DNA from: Enterobacter asburiae
GTDB lineage: Bacteria > Pseudomonadota > Gammaproteobacteria > Enterobacterales > Enterobacteriaceae
Assembly (NCBI RefSeq): GCF_008080435.1
Contig: NZ_VRKN01000013.1
Location: forward strand, 1-64,000
Length of the DNA stretch: 64,000 bases
Reading direction: 5' to 3'
Shown: piece after piece, positions 25,933 to 37,626 of the stretch
Numbering within the stretch: position 1 is the stretch's first letter
How the letters are laid out: every line of letters begins with the position of its first letter
Position numbers and translations under genes: made by a program
The notes under the pieces: generated by a model
What the model was told of the DNA's origin: nothing
Databases searched by the model: none
What the model saw: the letters and a program-made list of their open reading frames with translations, nothing else

Positions 25933-27715
25933 TCGCCTTCTCCTTCTTCTCGGCGGCTTCTGCTTCTGCACCGTACACGCGTTTAGCCGGTGGCAGCGTG
26001 GTGATTTTCACGTCGCTGTAGTCCAGACGTGTGGTGCCATCCGCATCGCGCCAGGCGAGAGTGTGTTTCAGGAAATTGACGTCGTCACGTTCGGTACAGC
26101 CTTCGTCCAGACGCTGGTGGGCTCCACGCGACTCTTTACGCGCCAGCGCGGAGTGCGCCATACATTCCGCTACGTTCAGACCGTGGCCCAGCTCGATGGT
26201 GTAGAGCAGGTCGGTGTTGAATACGCTGGAGGTGTCGGTGATGCGCACGCGCTTGAAGCGCTCCTGCAGTTCCGCCAGCTTGTCGACGGTTTTTTGCATC
26301 AGCTCAGGGGTACGGTAGATACCGCAACCTTCTTCCATCGACAGGCCCATCTCGTCGCGGATCTTAGACCAGTTCTCGTTACCCTCCTGGTTCACCAGAT
26401 CTTTCAGGCGTTTTTCAACGTCTGCGACCTGCGCGTCCAGCGCGGCACCGTTGGCTTCGCCTGCTGTAGCCGCTCGCTCCATCGCGCGCTCGCCCGCCAT
26501 GCGGCCAAAGACGACCAGCTCTGCCAGCGAGTTAGACCCGAGACGGTTAGCGCCGTGCAGACCCACGGAGGAACATTCGCCCACGGCGAACAATCCTTTA
26601 ATACGGGTTTCGCACTGCTGGTCGGTTTCGATCCCGCCCATGGTGTAGTGCGCGGTTGGGCGTACCGGAATCGGCTCTTTCACCGGGTCGACGCCGACGT
26701 AAGCTTTCGCCAGCTCGCAGATGAACGGCAGACGTTCCAGCAGTTTCTTCTCGCCCAGATGACGCAGGTCGAGATAGACCACATCGCCGCGCGGCGTGGA
26801 GATGGTGTTGCCTTTGCGCCACTCGTGCCAGAAGGCCTGAGAGACTTTGTCGCGCGGGCCGAGTTCCATGTATTTGTTCTTCGGCTCGCCGAGCGGAGTT
26901 TCCGGGCCCATGCCGTAATCCTGCAGATAACGGTAGCCGTTTTTGTTGACCAGAATACCGCCTTCGCCGCGGCAGCCTTCCGTCATCAGAATGCCGGAGC
27001 CTGGCAGGCCGGTTGGGTGGTACTGCACGAACTCCATATCGCGCAGCGGTACGCCGTGGCTGAGCGCCATGCCCATGCCGTCACCGGTGACGATGCCGCC
27101 GTTGGTGTTATAACGATAAACGCGACCCGCACCTCCCGTCGCCATCACTACCGCGTTGGCGCGGATCTGGACAAGCGTGCCTTCCATCATGTTCATCGCG
27201 ACCAGACCACGCGCCTGTCCGTCATCAACCAGGATGTCGAGAACAAAATGTTCGTCAAAGCGCTGAATTTGTGGGAACTGAAGGGAGGTCTGGAACAGGG
27301 TGTGCAGCATATGGAAGCCGGTTTTATCGGCGGCGAACCAGGTGCGTTCAATCTTCATTCCGCCAAAGCGGCGAACGTTGACGCTGCCGTCCGGACGGCG
27401 GCTCCACGGACATCCCCACTGTTCAAGCTGGGTCATTTCCGTTGGACAATGATGTACAAAGTAGTCAACGACATCCTGTTCGCAAAGCCAGTCGCCCCCT
27501 GCAACCGTGTCGTGGAAATGGTATTCAAAGCTGTCATGATCCTGCGCAACGGCGGCGGACCCTCCTTCTGCTGCCACTGTGTGACTACGCATTGGATAGA
27601 CTTTTGAAATCAATGCGATTTTAGCGTTGGGATTAGCTTGTGCTGCAGCAATCGCAGCACGTAATCCAGCCCCGCCAGCGCCTATTACGGCAAGATCGGC
27701 TTGAAAAGTTTGCAC
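25925..27715 (-). CDS. frdA: Fumarate reductase flavoprotein FrdA
   Basis: 596 residues from a GTG start at 27715, as in E. coli. N-terminal FAD-binding fold ([17 protein letters not shown]) and the covalent FAD histidine in [10 protein letters not shown] (His45). The active-site segment is [21 protein letters not shown] and the arginine/histidine region follows in [10 protein letters not shown]. It reduces fumarate to succinate in anaerobic respiration. First gene of frdABCD; an FNR-like site lies about 135 bp upstream. Confidence 0.97.
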   Translation of the reverse strand: MQTFQADLAVIGAGGAGLRAAIAAAQANPNAKIALISKVYPMRSHTVAAEGGSAAVAQDHDSFEYHFHDTVAGGDWLCEQDVVDYFVHHCPTEMTQLEQWGCPWSRRPDGSVNVRRFGGMKIERTWFAADKTGFHMLHTLFQTSLQFPQIQRFDEHFVLDILVDDGQARGLVAMNMMEGTLVQIRANAVVMATGGAGRVYRYNTNGGIVTGDGMGMALSHGVPLRDMEFVQYHPTGLPGSGILMTEGCRGEGGILVNKNGYRYLQDYGMGPETPLGEPKNKYMELGPRDKVSQAFWHEWRKGNTISTPRGDVVYLDLRHLGEKKLLERLPFICELAKAYVGVDPVKEPIPVRPTAHYTMGGIETDQQCETRIKGLFAVGECSSVGLHGANRLGSNSLAELVVFGRMAGERAMERAATAGEANGAALDAQVADVEKRLKDLVNQEGNENWSKIRDEMGLSMEEGCGIYRTPELMQKTVDKLAELQERFKRVRITDTSSVFNTDLLYTIELGHGLNVAECMAHSALARKESRGAHQRLDEGCTERDDVNFLKHTLAWRDADGTTRLDYSDVKITTLPPAKRVYGAEAEAAEKKEKANG

Positions 27716-27848
27716 GACATTCCTCCAGATTTTTGTTATTTCGCAACGCGACAAACTAAAGGTAGTTCACCCGTCCAAAAGGACGATTGCGAAAGCGTTT
27801 CCACTGCTCCTTTATGGGTAAAACAGTATAACCGTGTAGATGTCAGGG

Positions 27849-27870
27849 AAATTTGACGTGTTCGATTTTT
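27849..27870 (-). promoter_or_regulatory. FNR-like site upstream of frdA
   Basis: AAATTTGACGTGTTCGAT plus a T run, matching the E. coli frd FNR site (as recalled) at all but a few positions, in the 310-bp gap between frdA and epmA. Anaerobic activation of frd by FNR is established. No gene is seen in this gap. Confidence 0.5.
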
Positions 27871-28025
27871 TTGCTGTTCTGTACGGTGATTTATCACGGA
27901 GATTGATGAATTACGTCACGTAATTGGTCACCTAAATGAAATGCGCTTTTTTACTGCGCAAAATTTGTCTCTGCCCTGGCTAACGAGTAGACTTCGTGCC
28001 CTTGTCTGAAATCGGAGAACAACTC

Positions 28026-29003
28026 ATGAGCGAAACGGCCACCTGGCAGCCGAGCGCATCCATCCCTAATCTGTTAAAACGCGCTGCAATTATGGCGGAG
28101 ATCCGCCGTTTCTTTGCCGACCGCGGAGTCCTGGAGGTGGAAACGCCATGCATGAGTCAGGCAACGGTAACGGATATTCATCTGGTCCCGTTTGAAACCC
28201 GTTTTGTTGGCCCCGGCCACTCTCAGGGCATGAATTTGTATCTGATGACCAGCCCGGAATACCACATGAAACGCCTGCTGGCGGCGGGATGTGGTCCGGT
28301 GTATCAGCTGTGCCGCAGTTTCCGTAATGAAGAGATGGGTCGTCATCACAACCCGGAATTCACTATGCTGGAGTGGTACCGCCCGCATTATGATATGTAC
28401 CGCCTGATGAATGAGGTGGACGATCTGCTGCAGCAGGTCCTGGAATGCTCAGAAGCCGAAACGCTCTCCTATCAGCAGGCTTTCCAGCGCCATCTGGAAA
28501 TCGATCCGCTGTCGGCGGACAAAAACCAGCTGCGCGAAGTGGCGGCAAAGCTGGATCTGAGCAACGTGGCGGATACCGAAGAGGATCGCGACACGCTGCT
28601 GCAGCTGCTGTTCACTTTTGGCGTTGAACCGCAGATTGGCAAAGATCGCCCGACGTTTGTCTATCACTTCCCGGCAAGCCAGGCCTCACTGGCGCAGATC
28701 AGTACCGAAGATCATCGTGTCGCAGAGCGTTTTGAGGTCTATTACAAAGGCATCGAGCTGGCGAACGGTTTCCACGAACTGACTGATGCCCGCGAGCAGC
28801 AGCAGCGCTTCGAGCAGGATAACCGCAAGCGCGCCGCGCGCGGTCTGCCGCAGCAGCCTATTGATGTTAATCTGCTTGAAGCATTAAAAGCAGGTCTGCC
28901 GGATTGTTCCGGCGTGGCGCTGGGTGTGGACCGTCTGGTGATGCTGGCCCTGGGCGCAGAGCAGCTTGGCGATGTGATTGCCTTTACGGTCGATCGCGCC
29001 TGA
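28026..29003 (+). CDS. epmA: EF-P lysyltransferase EpmA
   Basis: 325 residues from ATG 28026, the E. coli length. A truncated class II lysyl-tRNA synthetase catalytic core without the anticodon domain. Motif 2 region ([20 protein letters not shown]) and motif 3 ([15 protein letters not shown]) are visible. It activates (R)-beta-lysine from EpmB and joins it to Lys34 of EF-P. Transcribed divergently from frdA. Confidence 0.97.
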   Translation: MSETATWQPSASIPNLLKRAAIMAEIRRFFADRGVLEVETPCMSQATVTDIHLVPFETRFVGPGHSQGMNLYLMTSPEYHMKRLLAAGCGPVYQLCRSFRNEEMGRHHNPEFTMLEWYRPHYDMYRLMNEVDDLLQQVLECSEAETLSYQQAFQRHLEIDPLSADKNQLREVAAKLDLSNVADTEEDRDTLLQLLFTFGVEPQIGKDRPTFVYHFPASQASLAQISTEDHRVAERFEVYYKGIELANGFHELTDAREQQQRFEQDNRKRAARGLPQQPIDVNLLEALKAGLPDCSGVALGVDRLVMLALGAEQLGDVIAFTVDRA

Positions 29004-29199
29004 AAAAATGCCGGGTAGCGCTGTGCTTACCCGGTCTTCAACCCTGTGGCAATTTTCCTTTCCATTTCCCCGTAACAACATTTAAAACTGCCACTTTCTC
29101 TATACACGGGTCTTTTTCTTAATTTGCTCCTTATAGCCACAATATTTGTCTGGTCTTCTGCTACCATCCGCGCAGTTTAATTCCTCTTCGGATGGTTCT

Positions 29200-30699
29200 A
29201 TGTCCCAGTCACTCAAAAAGATGACCCTCACCGGGCTCATCCTGATGATATTTACCTCAGTCTTTGGCTTTGCCAACAGCCCGTCAGCGTTCTATCTGAT
29301 GGGCTACAGCGCGACGCCGTTTTATATCGTTTCTGCTCTGTTCTTCTTTATCCCGTTTGCGCTGATGATGGCGGAGATGGGCTCGGCTTACCGGAAAGAA
29401 GAGGGTGGGATCTACTCATGGATGAATAACAGCGTCGGCCCGCGTTATGCGTTTATCGGCACGTTTATGTGGTTTTCTTCCTACGTCGTCTGGATGGTCA
29501 GTACGGCGGCCAAAGTCTGGGTGCCGTTCTCAACGTTTCTTTTCGGTGCCGATAAAACGCAGGTCTGGTCTTTCGCCGGGCTGAGCTCCACGCAGGTCGT
29601 CGGAATTCTGGCGGTGTGCTGGATGGTGGTGGTCACCCTGGTGGCGTCTAAAGGCATCAACAAAATTGCCCGGATTACCGCCGTGGGCGGGATCTCGGTT
29701 ATGGGATTGAATCTGGTACTGCTGCTGGTGAGCATTGCTATCCTGTGCCTGAACGGTGGTCATTTCGCGCAGGAGGTGAACTTTGCCTCCTCGCCGAATC
29801 CGAGCTACCAGTCCGGGCTCGCCATGCTCTCCTTCGTGGTGTTTGCCATCTTTGCTTACGGCGGTATTGAAGCCGTAGGCGGCCTGGTCGATAAGACGGA
29901 GAACCCGGAAAAGAACTTTGCGAAAGGCATTATTTTTGCCGCCATCGTCATTTCCATCGGCTATTCGCTGGCGATTTTCCTCTGGGGCGTCAGCACCAAC
30001 TGGCAGCAGGTGCTGAGCAACAACACCACTAACCTTGGCAACATCACCTATGTGTTGATGAAAAGCCTGGGGATGACGCTGGGACAGGCGATGAACCTGA
30101 GTCCAGAGGCGGCATCGGTAATGGGGGTCTGGTTCGCGCGTATTACCGGCCTGTCGATGTTCCTGGCGTATACCGGTGCGTTCTTCACGCTGATCTACTC
30201 GCCGTTGAAAGCGATTATTCAGGGTACGCCAAAAGCGCTGTGGCCAGCACGTATGACCCAATTGAATACCGCAGGAATGCCTGCCAACGCCATGTGGATG
30301 CAGTGTCTGCTGGTGTGCGTGTTCATTCTGCTGGTGTCATTTGGCGGCGATACGGCGTCTGCGTTTTACAACAAGCTGACCCTGATGGCTAACGTGTCGA
30401 TGACGCTGCCGTACCTGTTCCTGACCCTGGCGTTCCCGTTCTTTAAGGCGAAGCAGGATCTTGAACGCCCGTTTGTGATTTTTAAAACCCGTGCGGCAAC
30501 GCTGCTGGCAACCACGGTGGTGGTGCTGGTGGTGGCGTTTGCCAACATCTTCACCATTATTCAGCCGGTGATTGAGGCGAACGACTGGAACAGCGCGCTG
30601 TGGATGGTTGGCGGGCCTATCTTCTTCTCGCTGCTGGCGATGGGGATTTATGAGAATTACCGTCGACGCGCGATGGCGTACGTCGCAGAAGTGGCGTAG
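29200..30699 (+). CDS. yjeM: APC-family amino acid transporter YjeM
   Basis: 499 residues from ATG 29200, one less than E. coli YjeM. About twelve membrane helices with the APC-type first helix (GLILMIFTSVFGFANSPSAF). It groups with the glutamate/GABA antiporter-like branch, but the substrate is not established. The longer reading frame back to 29146 lacks a ribosome site. A small REP-like palindrome (29010-29036) lies between epmA and this gene. Confidence 0.92.
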   Translation: MSQSLKKMTLTGLILMIFTSVFGFANSPSAFYLMGYSATPFYIVSALFFFIPFALMMAEMGSAYRKEEGGIYSWMNNSVGPRYAFIGTFMWFSSYVVWMVSTAAKVWVPFSTFLFGADKTQVWSFAGLSSTQVVGILAVCWMVVVTLVASKGINKIARITAVGGISVMGLNLVLLLVSIAILCLNGGHFAQEVNFASSPNPSYQSGLAMLSFVVFAIFAYGGIEAVGGLVDKTENPEKNFAKGIIFAAIVISIGYSLAIFLWGVSTNWQQVLSNNTTNLGNITYVLMKSLGMTLGQAMNLSPEAASVMGVWFARITGLSMFLAYTGAFFTLIYSPLKAIIQGTPKALWPARMTQLNTAGMPANAMWMQCLLVCVFILLVSFGGDTASAFYNKLTLMANVSMTLPYLFLTLAFPFFKAKQDLERPFVIFKTRAATLLATTVVVLVVAFANIFTIIQPVIEANDWNSALWMVGGPIFFSLLAMGIYENYRRRAMAYVAEVA

Positions 30700-30709
30700 C
30701 GGGAATATT

Positions 30710-30729
30710 CCCCTCCCGAAAGGGAGGGG
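30710..30729. terminator. Hairpin between yjeM and mscM
   Basis: CCCCTCCC-GAAA-GGGAGGGG, an 8-bp perfect stem with a GNRA-type loop between two convergent genes. Confidence 0.7.
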
Positions 30730-30736
30730 AGAAGCG

Positions 30737-33700
30737 TTACAAACTTCCCGCCGGGCGTGTACGCGTCGCTGACGTCAGCGTTCTTCCCGTTTTACGCCCG
30801 TCCAGGCTTTCCAGACGCATCTGGAACGGCGGGAACGGCATATCAATACCGTGCTCGCGGAAGCCCGCCAGAATCAGCTGGTGGATCTCATGGCGCAGCG
30901 GCATACGGTGTCCCATTTCGGCGGCGTAGATACGCAGCTCGAAAATCTGGATCCCCTGCTGTAAATCCACAAGGAATACTTCCGGCGCCGGGTTGTCGAT
31001 TACCAGCGAGCAGCGCTCAGCGGCGGTGTAGAGGATTTGGGTGACCTCTTCGCTGTTGGCGTCCGACGGCGCCGGTACCGTCAGCACCACACGGGTGACG
31101 GAGTCTGACAGCGACCAGTTGATGAACTGCTCGGTGATAAACGCCTTGTTTGGCACGATGATCTCTTTACGATCCCAGTCGCTGATCGTCGTCGCACGGG
31201 TGTTGATCTTCGTGATGCTGCCGGTCAGATCGCGGATCGTCACGGTATCGCCAATACGGATCGGTTTTTCGAACAGAATGATCAGGCCAGAGATGAAGTT
31301 GGCGAAGATCTCCTGTAAACCAAAACCTAACCCTACACCAAGGGCCGCCACCAGCCACTGCAGCTTCGACCACTCAATACCGATCATCGAGAAGCCAACC
31401 AGCCCGCCAAACAGCATGATCAGATATTTGGTAATGGTCGTAATTGCATATCCCGTCCCCGGGGTTAAATCCAGATGCTGCAGCAGTGCGAGCTCCAGCA
31501 GCGCCGGGAAGTTGCGCACCAGCTGCGTGGTGATGATCAGCACCAGAATGGCAATCAGTACCGCCCCTAAGGTAATCGGCTCCAGGCTTTCAACACCCTG
31601 CACCGTGGACGTCACGTCCCAGAGAGAGATGTTCTCCAGGAAGCCAAATGCGGAGTGGATCTCTGACCACAGGAAGATCACCGACAGGAGGGCAATCAGC
31701 ATCAGGATGGAACGAACCAGGCGCAGGGACTGGGTGCTGATGGCATCCAGATCCAGTTCGACCTCGTCCGCTTCCGTCGTGCCTTCCGTACTGTTGACGT
31801 GGTTTGGCTCTTCCTCACCTCTCGCACGCTGGGCGAGGATCTCCGCCCGGCGATGCTTGGCTCGGTCAAACGCCAGACGGCGCCGCTGGATCAGCATCCA
31901 GCGGCGAATTACGTGGTACACCACCAGAAGCAGGAACCAGATGGCCACCGAGGTTTCCAGCCGCGCCAGCAGAGCCTGCGCGGTTGCCAGATAGCCCACC
32001 GCGGCTGCCAGCATCGCAAACAACGGCGCGCTAAGCAGCAGGTTCCAGAGCAGCCGGTTGAACATATTGTCGCCGCTGCCGGATTTATCCAGATAGAGCG
32101 GAATGCCCGCGCGTTTCAGGCTGAGCGTGACGATGGCCAGCGCCCCGCATATCAGCATAAAGCAGAGGCGGCCCAGCGAGCCTGAGAATTCCCGGTCGTT
32201 GAGATTATCGAACATGATCAACGCCATAATCAGCGGCACAATCAACCCGATGCTCATCAGGTAGTAACGCATGGCGCGCGCAACGCGATTACGCGGCCAG
32301 CCAAAGTGGGTGATAAACAGGCCATTGGGGCGCGCGAAGGTGGCGCAAATCATGACCACCCACAGCAGCGGCACCGTGGCGGTGACGCCATCGCCAATCG
32401 CTACCGCGAGCGGATAGGGCCAGGCTTCCCGCAGGCCATATCCCTGCGTCATCCACAGCACCGGTAGCGGAGAGGCGACGAGAATCGACCAGAATACGGT
32501 GCGCAACGTCAGCCAGAAGTGATCCTGGGTGACTTTCCCGACCCTGGAGCTGGAACGCTCCAGGAAACGGGTGAAATGTCTGCGCGAATAAATGCTGAAG
32601 CCCACCAGAATCAACGCCCCCAGCAGCGGGAAAATGGTCTCTTTGCTGGTGAACATCATCACGCTGGCCTGTCCCAGCTGGCTGAAGGTGTCCAGTGAAA
32701 TCAGGCGGCGCAGGTCCTGGACAATCTCAATCGGCCACGAGAAGGTCATCGGACGCACGTCGGACGTCCAGAAGAGATAACGGTGCGTAGCCTCGTTCAC
32801 CTCTTTTAGCGCATCTTCCAGCTGGCTATTGGATACTTTTAGCTTGGTCAGCTCCAGAATCAACGTATCCCCGCCCTGGAGCAGAGAGTTCAGCAGTTCA
32901 CGCTGGGTACGCAACTGGGCTTCCAGAATGCGGTTTTGCTCGCTGGTCAGGGGCTGTCCGTCAGCCTGACGGATCTGGCGGATTTGCGGCTGCTTGTTGA
33001 GAAGATCTTCAAAATGCAGGCGCTGAACGCGCAGCTGGGCCATCTCGGTATCCAGCTGTTGCGGCTTCGGCATTTCCGGCAGGCGCGCGACCTGGGCGCG
33101 TAACGCTTCGCCGAGAAGGTTCGACGATCCCAGCCACTGTGACTGTTCGCGCAGGGTGTTGAGCGCCTGACGCACCTGCAGCGTTTGATTGGTCGCCTGA
33201 CGCTGCTGGGATGCAACCAGATCCATGCGCTGCGCCTGCTGGTTCAGCGCGGCAGAAAGTTCGCGGTTGACTCTGAATTGTTCGTTGATACCGGAAGGCA
33301 GGTTTTCGCTGTTTTCAGCGAGCAGTTCTGTACTTTCCAGCGCCCGTTCGGCTTCACGCTGGCGCTGACTGTTCAACTGATTACGCAGGGCCTGAAGGTA
33401 GGCATCAAGCTGCTCGCTCTGCTTTTGCGCCAGCTCAGCGCGCATGCGTGACAGCTCCTGACGGTTGTTGGCAGAAAGTTGCGCCAGCTCGAGTTCATCA
33501 ACCAGCGCTTTAAGTCGGGCGGATTCAGCCTGAATCCCAAGATTTTGCGCCTGACTTTGTGCTGAATTGCCAGACTGTGTGCCAACGCGGCGCTCAACTT
33601 CATTAAGCTGGCGGCGGGCGTCGGTTTGCTGTTGCGGAAGCTGGCTGAGCGAGTCGGCGATTTCGCGCGCGCGCTCCTGTTCTTGCTGCGCCAGGCGGCT

Positions 33701-34060
33701 CTTTTCCAGAAGCTGGCTGCTGACCTGGAGGATCTCCTGGTTTAGCGCATCGGAGGTTAAGCCCGCAGGAACATCGCGCGGTTCGTCACGCAGATTATTG
33801 AGCTGCGCGCGCAGCGTCTGCGAGAGTTTGGGGAAGTTGTCGATAACCTGCTGATACTGCTGAGCGCGCTCAAGAGAGCCTTTCCGCTCCTCAAGCGCGT
33901 TCAGGGCAGCCTGGAGCGACTCGACGGTCTCTGGCTGAGCGGGTTTGGCCGCTTTTGCCTGCTCCAGTTCCTGGGTTATCTGTTTGGCGTCGGGGGCTGT
34001 CGCTGCGTACGCCCCCATGCTGAGGCACCAGGCCATCAGTAGAACGATAATCGGGCGCAC
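30737..34060 (-). CDS. mscM: Miniconductance mechanosensitive channel MscM
   Basis: 1107 residues from a GTG start at 34060 (AAGGA eight bases before), exactly the E. coli length. Signal peptide, then about 450 residues of periplasmic coiled coil (QAKAAKPAQPET... to NSLLQGGDTLI). About eleven membrane helices follow, with the pore helix in LGVGLGFGLQEIFANFISGL, and a cytoplasmic vestibule domain. It opens under membrane tension to release solutes. It follows psd by 19 nt and is co-transcribed with it. Confidence 0.96.
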   Translation of the reverse strand: MRPIIVLLMAWCLSMGAYAATAPDAKQITQELEQAKAAKPAQPETVESLQAALNALEERKGSLERAQQYQQVIDNFPKLSQTLRAQLNNLRDEPRDVPAGLTSDALNQEILQVSSQLLEKSRLAQQEQERAREIADSLSQLPQQQTDARRQLNEVERRVGTQSGNSAQSQAQNLGIQAESARLKALVDELELAQLSANNRQELSRMRAELAQKQSEQLDAYLQALRNQLNSQRQREAERALESTELLAENSENLPSGINEQFRVNRELSAALNQQAQRMDLVASQQRQATNQTLQVRQALNTLREQSQWLGSSNLLGEALRAQVARLPEMPKPQQLDTEMAQLRVQRLHFEDLLNKQPQIRQIRQADGQPLTSEQNRILEAQLRTQRELLNSLLQGGDTLILELTKLKVSNSQLEDALKEVNEATHRYLFWTSDVRPMTFSWPIEIVQDLRRLISLDTFSQLGQASVMMFTSKETIFPLLGALILVGFSIYSRRHFTRFLERSSSRVGKVTQDHFWLTLRTVFWSILVASPLPVLWMTQGYGLREAWPYPLAVAIGDGVTATVPLLWVVMICATFARPNGLFITHFGWPRNRVARAMRYYLMSIGLIVPLIMALIMFDNLNDREFSGSLGRLCFMLICGALAIVTLSLKRAGIPLYLDKSGSGDNMFNRLLWNLLLSAPLFAMLAAAVGYLATAQALLARLETSVAIWFLLLVVYHVIRRWMLIQRRRLAFDRAKHRRAEILAQRARGEEEPNHVNSTEGTTEADEVELDLDAISTQSLRLVRSILMLIALLSVIFLWSEIHSAFGFLENISLWDVTSTVQGVESLEPITLGAVLIAILVLIITTQLVRNFPALLELALLQHLDLTPGTGYAITTITKYLIMLFGGLVGFSMIGIEWSKLQWLVAALGVGLGFGLQEIFANFISGLIILFEKPIRIGDTVTIRDLTGSITKINTRATTISDWDRKEIIVPNKAFITEQFINWSLSDSVTRVVLTVPAPSDANSEEVTQILYTAAERCSLVIDNPAPEVFLVDLQQGIQIFELRIYAAEMGHRMPLRHEIHQLILAGFREHGIDMPFPPFQMRLESLDGRKTGRTLTSATRTRPAGSL

Positions 34061-34079
34061 GTCAGCGATCCTTCTGTTG

Positions 34080-35048
34080 TTAGCCTTCGTCTTTTTTGTC
34101 GTCAACCAGCGGGCTGGCGTCGTGCTCGGCCTTGATCTCTTCTTCCGGCAGCGGCGCAGGCTCTGCATCTGGCGTCACGAAGGTTTCGGTTGAGACCGCC
34201 AGCGGCTGGCCCAGTTTGGTGACCGACAGGCTTTCGAGCTGTTCAGCCAGCTTCACTTTGCCCGGCGCAAACAGGTTGATCACGGTGGAGCCCAGCTTGA
34301 AGCGACCCATCTCCTGACCTTTCAGCAGGGCCACAGAACCTTCCGCTTCACCGGCAGGCCAGGTCCAGCGTTTGATCACGCCTTCGCGCGGTGGGGTGAT
34401 GGTGCCGGCCCAGACGGTTTCAATGCTGCCTACGATGGTTGCACCCACCAGAATCTGTGCCATAGGGCCAAATTCAGTATCAAACAGGCAGATGACGCGC
34501 TCGTTACGGGCAAACAGGTTCGGCACGTTCTGCGCAGTCAGGTGGTTTACGGAGAACAGGTCGCCCGGGACGTAAATCATTTCACGCAGGATACCGTTAC
34601 ACGGCATGTGCACGCGATGGTAGTCGCGCGGTGACAGATAGGTGGTGGCAAACGTACCGTTACGGAACAGATCCGCCATCAGGTAGTTACCTGCCAGCAG
34701 CGCTTCCAGACTGTAGTTATGGCCCTTCGCCTGCAGGATTTTGTCGTCTTCGATGTTACCCAACTGGCTGATCACGCCGTCTGCCGGCATCACCAGGACG
34801 TTAGGGTCGGTGTTCAGCGGGCGCACTTCGTCACGCAGCGGGCGCACGAAGAACTCGTTGAAGGTGCGGTAGCTGGCGGTGTCCGGCTTTTGCGCCTCTT
34901 TCATGTCGACCTTGTAATATTTTACGAAAAGGTCGATGACCAGTTTGGTCAGCCAGCCCGCGCGTTTGCTTGCGCCCCAGCCCGCCAGGCGAGTGAGCCA
35001 CAGTTTTGGCAGAATGTATTGAAGCGAAAGTTTAAATGCGTTTAACAA
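34080..35048 (-). CDS. psd: Phosphatidylserine decarboxylase
   Basis: 322 residues. The self-cleavage motif LGST is visible in [10 protein letters not shown] near residue 254; cleavage before the serine makes the pyruvoyl cofactor and the alpha and beta chains. The catalytic His is in DYHRVHMP. It makes phosphatidylethanolamine on the inner membrane. The C-terminal tail is acidic and repetitive ([18 protein letters not shown]). Operon with mscM. Confidence 0.97.
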   Translation of the reverse strand: MLNAFKLSLQYILPKLWLTRLAGWGASKRAGWLTKLVIDLFVKYYKVDMKEAQKPDTASYRTFNEFFVRPLRDEVRPLNTDPNVLVMPADGVISQLGNIEDDKILQAKGHNYSLEALLAGNYLMADLFRNGTFATTYLSPRDYHRVHMPCNGILREMIYVPGDLFSVNHLTAQNVPNLFARNERVICLFDTEFGPMAQILVGATIVGSIETVWAGTITPPREGVIKRWTWPAGEAEGSVALLKGQEMGRFKLGSTVINLFAPGKVKLAEQLESLSVTKLGQPLAVSTETFVTPDAEPAPLPEEEIKAEHDASPLVDDKKDEG

Positions 35049-35145
35049 GGTAGCCTCCAGGCCATTGTTTTGTCGTTCCTGATCCGGCGTTAAGCCGCCG
35101 GAACCTGAAAAAAGGGGACGATTTTAGCGATGCTTAGCTTAGTTG

Positions 35146-36198
35146 TCAGTTATCAGAATCAGAAAAGTTTTTACGCGTTTTTACGTCTTCCATGCTCTCA
35201 AGAATACGGTGATAATTCTCGAAGCGGGTTTCCGCGATCTCGCCTTTCTCAACCGCTTCACGGATAGCGCAGCCTGGGTCGTTATCGTGTTTACAGTCGC
35301 GGTATTTACAAGCGCCTAAATAATCATGGAATTCGACAAATCCGTTAAAGATTTGTTCCGGCTCAAGGTGCCACAAACCGAACTCACGCACCCCCGGGGA
35401 GTCGATCACATCGCCGCCGTGCGGGAAATGATACAGACGCGAGGCGGTGGTGGTGTGCTGGCCCAGACCCGAGACGTTGGACACATCGTTAGTCAGGATC
35501 TCTTGCTGGAGGCCAAGCAGGTTGTTCAGCAGGCTCGATTTACCCACGCCGGACTGGCCCGCAAAGATGCTGATACGGTCGGTCAGCGCCTCTTCTAACG
35601 GTTTAAGGCCATCTTTGGTGTGGCTGGAGACCATCAGCACGCGATAGCCGATCTTACGGTAGATATCCATCTGCTCATTCACGAAGGCCATACCGTCGTC
35701 ATCCAGCAGATCGATTTTGTTCAATACGATGATCGGTTCCACCTGCAGCGTTTCGCAGGCGACAAGGTATCGGTCGATAATGTTGAGCGAAAGCTCAGGT
35801 AAAATCGCCGAAACAATGACGATCTGGTTAATGTTGGCGGCAATCGGTTTCACGCCATCGTAGAAATCCGGGCGGGTGAGCACCGACGTGCGTTCATGCA
35901 CGGCTTCAACGATGCCTTTAACCGTGACCCCTTCAGCGGCCGCTTTTCCCGGACGCCAGACCACGCGATCGCCGGTAACCAGTGAACGGATGGTGCGACG
36001 GATATTGCAACGGTGAATATCCCCGTCGGCGGATTCGACATCGGCATGCATACCGAAACGGCTGATGACTACGCCTTCAGTCGCTTCACCAAACAGGTTG
36101 TCGTCATAATCCGGCTTCTCCGAAGTGGTTTTAAGACGGCGCTGGTGGTTGGCGTTTACGCGGCGCTGCTGCCCTTTGGAGAGTTTATTTTTACTCAA
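35146..36198 (-). CDS. rsgA: Small-subunit ribosome assembly GTPase RsgA
   Basis: 350 residues from a TTG start at 36198, which gives the E. coli length and N-terminus ([20 protein letters not shown]). An OB-fold domain is followed by a circularly permuted GTPase: G4 (NKID) comes before G1 ([12 protein letters not shown]) and G3 (DSPGVREFG). The C-terminal zinc domain is [16 protein letters not shown]. It proofreads late 30S assembly. Divergent from orn. Confidence 0.96.
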   Translation of the reverse strand: MSKNKLSKGQQRRVNANHQRRLKTTSEKPDYDDNLFGEATEGVVISRFGMHADVESADGDIHRCNIRRTIRSLVTGDRVVWRPGKAAAEGVTVKGIVEAVHERTSVLTRPDFYDGVKPIAANINQIVIVSAILPELSLNIIDRYLVACETLQVEPIIVLNKIDLLDDDGMAFVNEQMDIYRKIGYRVLMVSSHTKDGLKPLEEALTDRISIFAGQSGVGKSSLLNNLLGLQQEILTNDVSNVSGLGQHTTTASRLYHFPHGGDVIDSPGVREFGLWHLEPEQIFNGFVEFHDYLGACKYRDCKHDNDPGCAIREAVEKGEIAETRFENYHRILESMEDVKTRKNFSDSDN

Positions 36199-36305
36199 TC
36201 GCGCTGGCTCCTGGTCGCCCGTAAGGGGCAAAACCTCTATGATACACTCTAATTAATACTAGTTAACCTGCTACTGCCGGTTATGCGAGAAGGGTGGAAA
36301 ATAAC

Positions 36306-36851
36306 ATGAGCGCGGATGAAAACAACCTGATTTGGATCGATCTCGAAATGACCGGGCTGGATCCCGAGCGCGATCGCATCATTGAAATTGCAACTCTGGT
36401 GACGGACGCCAACCTGAATATCCTTGCTGAAGGGCCAACGATTGCGGTGCATCAGTCCGATGACCAGCTGGCTTTGATGGATGAATGGAACGTGCGCACC
36501 CACACCGGCAGTGGCCTGGTGGAGCGCGTGAAGGCCAGCACATTCGGCGACCGTGAGGCTGAGCTGGCGACGCTTGAGTTCCTGAAACAGTGGGTTCCGG
36601 CAGGCAAATCGCCAATCTGTGGGAATAGCATCGGCCAGGATCGCCGCTTCCTGTTTAAGTACATGCCGGAGCTGGAGTCTTACTTCCACTACCGCTATCT
36701 GGATGTCAGCACCCTGAAAGAGCTGGCGCGTCGCTGGAAGCCTGAAATCCTCGACGGCTTTAAAAAGCAGGGTACCCACCAGGCGATGGACGATATCCGT
36801 GAGTCCGTGGCGGAGCTTTCCTACTACCGCGAAAACTTTATTAAGCTGTGA
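36306..36851 (+). CDS. orn: Oligoribonuclease
   Basis: 181 residues from ATG 36306. DEDDh exonuclease: [11 protein letters not shown] (first acidic pair), [11 protein letters not shown] (third Asp), [11 protein letters not shown] (His and last Asp). It degrades di- to pentanucleotides left by other RNases and is essential in E. coli. Only about 108 bp separate its start from that of the divergent rsgA. Confidence 0.97.
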   Translation: MSADENNLIWIDLEMTGLDPERDRIIEIATLVTDANLNILAEGPTIAVHQSDDQLALMDEWNVRTHTGSGLVERVKASTFGDREAELATLEFLKQWVPAGKSPICGNSIGQDRRFLFKYMPELESYFHYRYLDVSTLKELARRWKPEILDGFKKQGTHQAMDDIRESVAELSYYRENFIKL

Positions 36852-36959
36852 TTTTGAGATCCGGTGCCTTGCGCGGCCGGGTTTTTGTCGTTAAATTGTT
36901 CAGCTTGCCGATTAAATAAGCATTTGAACTGAATTTCGAAAAAATCGCTTTAAGGGGGG

Positions 36960-36987
36960 TTGCAGCTAAAAGGATTTCTCGTATAAT
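36960..36987 (+). promoter_or_regulatory. Promoter of the tRNA-Gly cluster
   Basis: TTGCAG (36960-36965) and TATAAT (36982-36987) with 16 nt between, followed by the GC-rich GCGCCTCCCG discriminator typical of stringently controlled stable-RNA promoters, 60 nt before the first tRNA. Confidence 0.8.
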
Positions 36988-37047
36988 GCGCCTCCCGTAA
37001 CGACAGAGAATTACACGTTACGACAGCAACAAAAGCAGTGCAGATTT

Positions 37048-37123
<76 letters not shown>

Positions 37124-37168
37124 AAATTTGAAAGTATCTCAGGATACGCACAGCACCAGAACACCCAA

Positions 37169-37244
<76 letters not shown>

Positions 37245-37280
37245 AAATTTGAAAGTGCTTCCACAGCACAGACTGCCCAA

Positions 37281-37356
<76 letters not shown>

Positions 37357-37626
37357 AATTCTTCTTCATCTCTAAAATATCCACAGCGAAAAGATTCGTT
37401 GGGGACGTTTTCTATTGTCGCTGAAATACTCTTGTGAACAGAGTTATCCACAGAAACTGTGCTTGCCCGGAACAGGATGAAAACTTAGCAGGGTGAATAG
37501 TATCTCTGTAATTAATTGTATTTTATAAATAAAATATGATTTCAAAATGTTATTGAGATCACTTGACCTCTTCTCCAGCCCAGATGGCGCTTGAGTTTGT
37601 AATTTTATTCACAGGCTGTGAATAGT

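Noticed and set aside
26063..27607. 514-residue ORF opposite frdA
   Set aside because: Longest antisense frame of the window, but a mirror of frdA codon bias; no domain recognised.
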